Source: Flavobacterium psychrophilum | GTDB lineage: Bacteria > Bacteroidota > Bacteroidia > Flavobacteriales > Flavobacteriaceae | Assembly (NCBI GenBank): GCA_945874225.1 | Contig: CAMCFT010000004.1 | Location: forward strand, 62,001 to 126,000 | Reading direction: 5' to 3' | DNA length: 64,000 nt | In this document: one piece after another, positions 57,928 to 64,000 of the stretch | Numbering within the stretch: position 1 is the first letter of the stretch | Layout of the letters: each line of letters opens with the position of its first letter | Translations under genes and position numbers: made by a program | The notes under the pieces: model-generated | The model's input: the letters and a program-made list of their open reading frames with translations, nothing else | Databases searched by the model: none | Told to the model about the DNA's origin: nothing

Positions 57928-58509
57928 ATGAACGACCCAAAAATAACAATCCAAAACACCGAATTGCTTTCTAATAATTGGTATCTTTTAAACAAAGTAA
58001 CTTACGATTATCAAAAAGAAGACAACACTATAGAAACCCATATTCGGGAAGTATATGATCGAGGAAATGGAGCTGCAATTTTGCTTTATAACTCGACAAA
58101 CAAAACCATTATTTTGACAAGACAATTTCGGTTGCCATCATACCTCAACGGAAATAAATCAGGAATGATGATTGAAGTTTGCGCTGGTCTTTTGGATAAA
58201 GATCATCCAGAGCAATGCATCATTCGAGAAACCGAAGAAGAAACTGGCTATCGTCTTTTAACAGTTCATAAAGTCTTTGAAACCTATATGTCGCCAGGAG
58301 CAGTAACAGAAATTTTATATTTATTTGTGGGCGAATATGACGCAACAATGAAAGTTAACGAAGGTGGCGGACTTGATGCGGAACAAGAAAATATTGAAGT
58401 TCTGGAATATACTTTTGACGAAGCATTTGCATTGATTGAAAGTGGAGAAATTAAAGATGCTAAAACCATTATGTTGCTTCAATACGCCAAAATAAATAAT
58501 CTCGTTTAA
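57928..58509 (+). CDS. Nudix hydrolase, NudK-like
   Basis: A 193-aa Nudix enzyme that cleaves nucleoside-diphosphate-X compounds. The Nudix box is visible around GLLDKDHPEQCIIRETEEET-GY, and the substrate part ILTRQFRLPSYLNGNKSG with GVEVCAGLL-type wording (MMIEVCAGLL) resembles GDP-mannose pyrophosphatase NudK. The acceptor for GDP-sugars is not provable from sequence; an ADP-ribose pyrophosphatase role is an alternative. Confidence 0.85.
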   Translation: MNDPKITIQNTELLSNNWYLLNKVTYDYQKEDNTIETHIREVYDRGNGAAILLYNSTNKTIILTRQFRLPSYLNGNKSGMMIEVCAGLLDKDHPEQCIIRETEEETGYRLLTVHKVFETYMSPGAVTEILYLFVGEYDATMKVNEGGGLDAEQENIEVLEYTFDEAFALIESGEIKDAKTIMLLQYAKINNLV

Positions 58510-58544
58510 CTAAGTTTAATAAAACCCTTTACTCGAAATTAAAA

Positions 58545-58585
58545 CAAAAAAGTACAATAAGAAAATTTCTCATTGTACTTTTTTT
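58545..58585. terminator. Bidirectional terminator between Nudix and peroxiredoxin genes
   Basis: AAAAAAGTACAAT pairs with ATTGTACTTTTTT; inner AGAAA/TTTCT extend the stem. It has A and T runs on both sides and lies between convergent genes. Confidence 0.8.
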
Positions 58586-58606
58586 ATTATCTAAAACCCA
58601 CAAAAA

Positions 58607-59245
58607 CTATTTATTGGGTTGCGGAGTCATTCTTAGGTAATATTTTATGCGTTTAAACCCTTTTGGAAATTTAGCAGGAATATCACTATCTGGAATTGCA
58701 GGTGAAATAACCACATCTTCGCCATCCTTCCAGTTTGCGGGAGTTGCTACACTATAATTAGCCGTCAATTGTAAACTGTCAATAACACGTAATAATTCAT
58801 CAAAATTTCTACCAGTCGATGCTGGATAAGTCAAAGTCAATTTTATTTTTTTGTCTGATCCAATTACAAAAACCGAACGAACCGTAAATTTATCATTTGC
58901 GTTAGGGTGAATCATATCATATAAATTCGCAACTTTCTTATCTTCGTCAGCAATAATAGGGAAATTCACTGTGGTGTTTTGAGTTTCATTAATGTCTTTT
59001 ATCCATTCTAAATGCGACTCTAATCCATCAACGCTCAATGCAATAACTTTTGTATTTCGTTTTACAAATTCAGGGTAATAATTAGCCACTGTTCCTAATT
59101 CAGTAGTGCAAACTGGTGTAAAATCTGCGGGATGCGAAAATAATACGCCCCAAGAATCCCCTAACCATTCGTGGAAATGTATCTTTCCAAGTGTAGTTTC
59201 CGCTTCAAAATCCGGAGCAATGTCTCCTAATCGTAGTGTTGCCAT
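58607..59245 (-). CDS. 1-Cys peroxiredoxin (Prx6 type)
   Basis: A 212-aa thiol peroxidase that reduces hydrogen peroxide and organic peroxides. The peroxidatic Cys is C46 in HPADFTPVCTTELG. There is no second conserved Cys for resolution, so it is a 1-Cys enzyme. The long C-terminal domain (VATPANWKDGEDVVISPAI, KGFKRIKYYLRMT) is typical of the Prx6 group. Together with katG it gives peroxide defence, but the two are far apart here. Confidence 0.95.
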   Translation of the reverse strand: MATLRLGDIAPDFEAETTLGKIHFHEWLGDSWGVLFSHPADFTPVCTTELGTVANYYPEFVKRNTKVIALSVDGLESHLEWIKDINETQNTTVNFPIIADEDKKVANLYDMIHPNANDKFTVRSVFVIGSDKKIKLTLTYPASTGRNFDELLRVIDSLQLTANYSVATPANWKDGEDVVISPAIPDSDIPAKFPKGFKRIKYYLRMTPQPNK

Positions 59246-59324
59246 AATTATTGTTTTTAAAAAAACCTAAAATTAAATAAAAAAATAACACTTCCAACAA
59301 GGGCAATCATAAATAATATACAAA

Positions 59325-60554
59325 TTAGTTATTGGCTTTTTTCTTTTTCATATTTGGTAGAAAGTAGGTTATAACACCAATTAAAGGAAGAAAAGAACTT
59401 ATTTTATATACATATTCAATACTCGTTTGATCGGCTAAATAACCCAAAACTGCAGAACCCAATCCACCCATTCCAAAGGCAAAGCCAAAAAATAATCCAG
59501 AAATCATCCCTACTTTTCCCGGCATTAATTCCTGAGCAAAAACCAAAATTGCTGAAAATGCTGAAGCTAAAATTACTCCAATAATTACAGACAAAGCTCC
59601 AGTCCAAAATAAATTAGCATATGGCAACATTAAAGTAAAAGGTGCTGCTCCAAGAATAGAAATCCAAATAATATACTTCCTTCCAAAACGATCTCCCAAA
59701 GGTCCGCCAATCAAAGTTCCAGCTGCCACAGAAGCCAGGAAAATGAATAAATGAAATTGGGATTGTTGAATAGTTAATCCAAATTTATGCATCAAATAAA
59801 AAGTAAAATAACTGGACATACTTGCCATATAGAAAAATTTCGAGAAGATTAGCAACAATAGAATCGCGATGGAGATATTGACTTTTCTCTTGGAAAAATG
59901 AATTGCTCCTTCTTCTAAAAATATTTTTTTAGAAGCACGTAAATCCAAATGATTTTGGTACCAATTAGCAATTTTTGACAAAATAATCATTCCCAAAATC
60001 CCAGCAATTACAAACCATATTATATAGGATTGTCCGTGAGGAGCCACAATCAAAGCCACTAATAATGGCCCAATTGCACTACCAGTATTTCCTCCTAATT
60101 GAAAAATAGACTGAGCTAATCCTCGTTTTCCGCCAGAACCTAAAAAAGCAACACGCGAAGCTTCAGGATGAAATATAGAAGAACCAATTCCCACAAATGA
60201 AACTGATACCAATAACATCCAGAAAGAAGACGATTGTGACAAGAATGCCAATCCTGAAATTGTGAAAATCATTCCAATTACCAATGAATATGGCTTTGGA
60301 CTTTTGTCTGTATAAAATCCAATAAAAGGTTGCAATAAAGAAGCTGTGAGCTGAAAAACAAATGTTATTAATCCAATTTGGGTAAAAGAAAGATGGAAGT
60401 TTTGCTTTAATAATGGATAAGTAGAAGGAATAACCACTTGCATCAAATCATTTAACAAATGGGCAAATGCTATCGAAAACAATACCGAATAAACTGTTTT
60501 TTGAACGATAGGGTTTTGGTCTTTTTTGGATGCTGTCTCAGTAAAAGTGCTCAT
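59325..60554 (-). CDS. MFS transporter, fosmidomycin-resistance-protein-like
   Basis: A 409-aa inner-membrane protein with 12 segments. I chose ATG 60554 (MSTFTETASKKDQNP); an earlier ATG at 60602 would add residues without the look of a membrane protein. LLNDLMQVVIPSTYPLLK and FGNTGSAIGPLLVAL-like wording (LGGNTGSAIGPLLVALI) and GGPLGDRFGRKYII (the MFS signature between segments) resemble Fsr. Substrate unknown; resistance should not be inferred from the name. Confidence 0.88.
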   Translation of the reverse strand: MSTFTETASKKDQNPIVQKTVYSVLFSIAFAHLLNDLMQVVIPSTYPLLKQNFHLSFTQIGLITFVFQLTASLLQPFIGFYTDKSPKPYSLVIGMIFTISGLAFLSQSSSFWMLLVSVSFVGIGSSIFHPEASRVAFLGSGGKRGLAQSIFQLGGNTGSAIGPLLVALIVAPHGQSYIIWFVIAGILGMIILSKIANWYQNHLDLRASKKIFLEEGAIHFSKRKVNISIAILLLLIFSKFFYMASMSSYFTFYLMHKFGLTIQQSQFHLFIFLASVAAGTLIGGPLGDRFGRKYIIWISILGAAPFTLMLPYANLFWTGALSVIIGVILASAFSAILVFAQELMPGKVGMISGLFFGFAFGMGGLGSAVLGYLADQTSIEYVYKISSFLPLIGVITYFLPNMKKKKANN

Positions 60555-60611
60555 ATTGGAATGATAAAAAAGAATTCTTTGTAAATAATAATTTGGATGC
60601 AAAAGTATATT

Positions 60612-61523
60612 TTAAATATAACTAAGTACAAAATACCAAAAGATTAATGTGATAAAAGATATTGGGATTCCAAAACCAATCATCATACTGCTCAATTTTG
60701 GTTTTAAACCATAAGAAGATGCTAGAATACTTGCTGTAATCATTGGCGCCATCGCCGATTCCATTATGGATACTTGAATAATTTGGGAATGTTGATTCAA
60801 AATTATGACGTACAACAAATAAAACATCGCCGGAGTCAATATCAGTTTAAACAAAAGTCCCAATCCTAAAAATTTCCAGTGCTGGCTTTTCCTGTCAAAA
60901 TGCAGTTGCAAACCAACAGAAAGCATTGCCAATGGTGTCATCGCACTTCCAATTTTTTGCAACAAAAACTGAATTATATCCAGAAAATCGAAGTTGAAAA
61001 TATTCATCAAACAAGCAACAACAAAGGTGATAAAAGGCGGGAAAAATATAATTTTTTTCACAATAAGAACTCCGCTAGAACTACCCGATGAAAATAAAAT
61101 TGCCGTCAAAATTCCGAGGGTAGATAGCACAACAAAAGAACCCGGCTGATCTACTAAAATAGCTGTTTTTAAAGCTTCCTGACCATATAAAGCTTCAATT
61201 ATAGGAAAGCCTAAAAACGAAGTGTTTCCAAAACCTGCAGTGATAATTAAGCAACCTGTAAGCTTTCTGGACCAACCCAGTTTTTTTCCAAGTAAGCTAA
61301 AAAACAAATAAGAAACTGCAAAGCCAATCCAGGCTATACCAATTGGAAAAAACAACTGATGATCTAATTTAATTTTTGGAATATAATACAAGGCCAAAGC
61401 AGGAAGACAAAAATAAACCACAACATAATTTAGTAATTTATAACTATTAGTTGGGAAGCGTTTTACTTTTTGCAGAACAATTCCAAGAAGCAAAAAAACG
61501 AAGATTAGAATGAAGTTGTTCAT
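60612..61523 (-). CDS. AEC-family transporter
   Basis: A 303-aa inner-membrane protein with about 10 segments (ATG 61523; the TTG at 61532 is less likely). Typical AEC text: NSYKLLNYVVVYFCLPALAL, GFGNTSFLGFPIIEALYG, MTPLAMLSVGLQLHF, ESAMAPMITASILASSYG. AEC proteins export auxin-like or other organic anions. Substrate unknown. It precedes the MFS gene by 58 bases on the same strand. Confidence 0.88.
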   Translation of the reverse strand: MNNFILIFVFLLLGIVLQKVKRFPTNSYKLLNYVVVYFCLPALALYYIPKIKLDHQLFFPIGIAWIGFAVSYLFFSLLGKKLGWSRKLTGCLIITAGFGNTSFLGFPIIEALYGQEALKTAILVDQPGSFVVLSTLGILTAILFSSGSSSGVLIVKKIIFFPPFITFVVACLMNIFNFDFLDIIQFLLQKIGSAMTPLAMLSVGLQLHFDRKSQHWKFLGLGLLFKLILTPAMFYLLYVIILNQHSQIIQVSIMESAMAPMITASILASSYGLKPKLSSMMIGFGIPISFITLIFWYFVLSYI

Positions 61524-61686
61524 ATGCCCCAAAGATATTGACTAATTTGGAATTTCCGCAATGCATAAATATAAATGTGCTATTTTTGGAATAAAATTAA
61601 TAACATACATCATCATATTAATTCTTGTTCAGAAAAATTCATTAACTCATATTTATGCACTAATTTTACTAAAACCTTTTTAAGTT

Positions 61687-62775
61687 TTGGAAAACAAAAA
61701 GATTAAACACTCTGCGCTTCACGAAAAAGCTGGAATTTCTCCACCAGAAATTGTCAGTTCAAATGCTGTGAACCAAGTCCAGAAATTCAGAAAAATACAA
61801 CCTTCTTCACAGGAATTGATTGATGGGATTTTGTCGGAAAATATTTCTGCCCTGAGTCGTGCGATTACTTTGGTCGAAAGTACCAATGTCAACCATTTGG
61901 CTAAAGCCAATGAAGTGATTAATGCTTGTTTACCTCACGCTAATAAATCAGTTCGAATAGGAATCACGGGAGTTCCCGGTGTGGGGAAAAGTACTTTTAT
62001 TGAAGCCTTTGGGAAATATTTGACTGGTTTAGGGAAAAAAGTGGCCGTTTTAGCCGTGGATCCAAGCAGCACAATTTCGCACGGAAGTATTCTTGGTGAT
62101 AAAACCCGAATGGAAGAATTGGTAAAAGACGCGAATGCTTATATCAGGCCATCAGCTTCAGGAGAAACTTTAGGCGGAGTGGCTCGAAAAACCCGTGAAG
62201 CAATAACGCTTTGCGAAGCTTGTGGTTTTGATACGATACTCATAGAAACTGTTGGCGTTGGCCAAAGCGAAACTGCCGTTCACAGTATGGTCGATTTCTT
62301 TTTACTTTTGAAAATTTCTGGTGCAGGCGACGAATTACAAGGCATCAAACGTGGCATTATGGAAATGGCAGATGCTATTGTAATTAACAAAGCTGATGGT
62401 GATAATATTAAAAAAGCAAATTTGGCAAAACTAGAATTCAACAGAGCTTTACATCTATTTCCAGCCAAGAAATCTGGTTGGACACCAACAACTTCGACTT
62501 GCAGCGCCATAACTCACGATGGAATTCCTGAAGTTTGGGAAAGTATCGAGAAGTTCATAAAACTCACAAAAGGAAATAATTATTTCTTTGAAAAACGAAA
62601 AGAACAGAATCAATATTGGATGTTGGAAACTATAAATGAGCAATTGAAAACCAATTTTTACAATCATACAGAAATTCAAAAGCTTTTAGACTCAACAAAA
62701 AAAGCGGTGCAAAATGATGAAATTTCTCCTTTTGCAGCCGCTCAATTATTATTAGAAAAGTATTTTAAAATTTAG
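61687..62775 (+). CDS. meaB: Methylmalonyl-CoA mutase-associated GTPase MeaB
   Basis: A 362-aa G3E-family GTPase that protects and loads B12-dependent methylmalonyl-CoA mutase. It starts with TTG at 61687 (ENKKIKHSALHEKAG). Walker A: GVPGVGKSTFIEAFG; then AVDPSSTISHGSILGDKTRM, ETVGVGQSE, and the base-specific NKADGDN. The mutase genes are not in the window. The extension at the N-terminus (HSALHEKAGISPPEIV) is common in Bacteroidota. Confidence 0.93.
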   Translation: MENKKIKHSALHEKAGISPPEIVSSNAVNQVQKFRKIQPSSQELIDGILSENISALSRAITLVESTNVNHLAKANEVINACLPHANKSVRIGITGVPGVGKSTFIEAFGKYLTGLGKKVAVLAVDPSSTISHGSILGDKTRMEELVKDANAYIRPSASGETLGGVARKTREAITLCEACGFDTILIETVGVGQSETAVHSMVDFFLLLKISGAGDELQGIKRGIMEMADAIVINKADGDNIKKANLAKLEFNRALHLFPAKKSGWTPTTSTCSAITHDGIPEVWESIEKFIKLTKGNNYFFEKRKEQNQYWMLETINEQLKTNFYNHTEIQKLLDSTKKAVQNDEISPFAAAQLLLEKYFKI

Positions 62776-62786
62776 CAAAAACCGTT

Positions 62787-64000
62787 TTAACGAATATTAC
62801 CAACAGAATTTTTGGCCGTATCATGTTTCGTTTTTATAACTCCATTTTCTAAGCTAAAACCAATACGAACCTGAGTTTTTAAAGTATCTTTTAAACCAGA
62901 AGTTGCTTTTTCTACAATAACAAATGCTAATTCATATTCGCCATCTTGCAGTTCCAATACCGCGTCACTTTCATCATCTTGAATTTTCTGAACTGTTTTT
63001 CCTGTTCTTGCATATGAAGCTGCAGCCGCTCCACCTCCAGCTCCGCCAGCTAAATTACCTACGCTGGAAACTGCTGCCGAAATAACTGCGCCACCTGGCA
63101 AAGCTCCGCCTAACAAGGAAGCTCCTTGGGCTAACGCACCGCCTGCTGAATGAAGACCTGCATTTACTTTTTCGCCAAAAGCTTTACACTCATTGCTAGA
63201 CAATTCATTGATGCTTTTGTCTGAAGTATTAATTCTGTAACCTTCATTAGAAGGAAATAAAACCACACAACCGCCTTCAACTAGTGTAACATTTATTTTT
63301 CCAGAATTCATTTTTTCACCAAAAGTTGCTCCTTGAGTTTGTTTTGGAACAGTAACATTCATCGAAATTCTATTTGGCATACCTCCATTTATGTTGTTGA
63401 CACTTTTTCGATTGACCATTGTTTCCGCTATTGCTTTTACTTCTGCATCATTAGCAAGGTTTTCAATTTCATTCTTTTTTAAACCATTTTCTCTAATCCC
63501 TTTTTCAGCAATATTTTTTCCTTTAATACTTCCGTCCCAACCTTTTCTATTTGTTTCAGATAATGGATTTTCCCCAGCACCATTTGAATCATATAAAGGA
63601 TTCGCTTTTAGTGATGTATTTTTTCTAATATCAGCTTTGTCAATCCCTCTGTTTTCCGATGCAGAATCAACCATTGGAACACATTCCCCGTTTTTCATAA
63701 CAAATCCATCAGGGCAACTTATCGAATTCTTCATAACGTCATCATTCCAACTCAATATTCCCGAAAGTGTTGCTCCGCCTGCGGGAACAATAATTATAAA
63801 ACTACTATTTTGTTCGTTAATAGTGTAAATATTCTCTCTTGTAGGTTTTAATTTTGCGCGGATTTGTGGATTATCTAAAACCAATTCAACTCCAGAACCA
63901 TCATATTGATAGGTGCTACTTGGATAATTAGTTTTTATCATTCTATTGATGGCAGATTGCAATTGATCTTGGGGAAAAGAAAGTTCATATTCTCCTTCAT
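62787..64000 (-). CDS. Unknown secreted-type protein, C-terminal 404 residues (gene runs off the right edge)
   Basis: An open frame ending at 62787 runs through the right edge; there is no start inside the window, since upstream of residue MQSAIN the frame continues as EYELSFPQDQL. I do not recognise the family. It has a hydrophilic, Asn/Lys-rich middle part (RENGLKKNEIENLANDAEV, GMPNRISMNVTVPKQTQGA). A Gly/Ala-rich hydrophobic stretch lies near the end (ALAQGASLLGGALPGGAVIS, LAGGAGGGAAAASYARTG), and the end is a beta-like tail (YELAFVIVEKATSGLKDT). The segment VVLFPSNEGYRINTSDKS is also beta-like. It ends 11 bases from the convergent meaB gene. Confidence 0.75.
   Translation of the reverse strand, partial: EGEYELSFPQDQLQSAINRMIKTNYPSSTYQYDGSGVELVLDNPQIRAKLKPTRENIYTINEQNSSFIIIVPAGGATLSGILSWNDDVMKNSISCPDGFVMKNGECVPMVDSASENRGIDKADIRKNTSLKANPLYDSNGAGENPLSETNRKGWDGSIKGKNIAEKGIRENGLKKNEIENLANDAEVKAIAETMVNRKSVNNINGGMPNRISMNVTVPKQTQGATFGEKMNSGKINVTLVEGGCVVLFPSNEGYRINTSDKSINELSSNECKAFGEKVNAGLHSAGGALAQGASLLGGALPGGAVISAAVSSVGNLAGGAGGGAAAASYARTGKTVQKIQDDESDAVLELQDGEYELAFVIVEKATSGLKDTLKTQVRIGFSLENGVIKTKHDTAKNSVGNIR

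Noticed and set aside
49332-61532. Possible antibiotic resistance role of the class C-like hydrolase (52115) and the Fsr-like MFS protein (59325)
   Set aside because: Motifs give only the superfamily. Nothing in the context supports a resistance function.

Overview
The window looks like chromosomal DNA of a member of the Flavobacteriaceae (Bacteroidota), most likely Flavobacterium or a close relative. Reasons: low GC, scarce Shine-Dalgarno sites with several TTG or GTG starts, promoters of the TTTG / TAnnTTTG type, two secreted proteins ending in the gliding-motility/type IX sorting domain, TonB-dependent receptors, a fused SecDF, and the gene order folE-cysS-yidD-lgt. I see no rRNA, tRNA, CRISPR array, insertion sequence or prophage.

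Layout. 1-6.4 kb: start of prfA (minus), an exported-looking catalase-peroxidase katG, a gene-poor stretch, then topB. 6.4-9.3 kb: a small lipoprotein and a FecA-like TonB receptor behind two Fur-like inverted repeats. 9.5-19 kb: valS, a DUF1573 protein, an aspartyl protease with a PDZ domain, an aminotransferase, folE, cysS, yidD, lgt. 19-33 kb (all minus): a type IX cargo protein, secDF, mdh, gyrB, a decayed gene, a gatB-aspS fusion, gatA, a divergent gatC and a GreA/B-like factor. 33.4-38.3 kb: a plug-less outer-membrane barrel and a long TPR protein. 38.5-49.2 kb: ftsE-GT2, then a surface-glycan locus (methyltransferase, three GT4 enzymes, FdtA-like ketoisomerase, LbH transferase, Wzx flippase, DegT aminotransferase, FemAB-like transferase). 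49.3-64 kb: a second type IX cargo protein, an rRNA/tRNA methyltransferase, a class C beta-lactamase-like hydrolase, relA/spoT, fur, purA, a Nudix hydrolase, 1-Cys peroxiredoxin, an MFS and an AEC transporter, meaB, and a partial unknown secreted protein.

Most genes are housekeeping: translation (prfA, valS, cysS, gatABC, aspS), protein export and lipoprotein maturation (secDF, yidD, lgt), DNA topology (topB, gyrB), stringent response (relA/spoT), iron and peroxide response (fur, FecA-like receptor, katG, peroxiredoxin). The glycan locus carries a ketoisomerase/aminotransferase pair typical of dTDP-3-amino-3,6-dideoxyhexose synthesis, with a flippase and glycosyltransferases to build and export the product.

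The most unusual signals are: (1) GatB and AspRS fused in one chain next to gatA and gatC; (2) four palindromic or dispersed repeat elements lying in frame inside protein genes (valS, the gatB-aspS linker, and twice in the DegT aminotransferase), besides related repeats between genes; (3) a methyltransferase gene split by one in-frame stop; (4) a decayed gene with its own terminator between gyrB and aspS.
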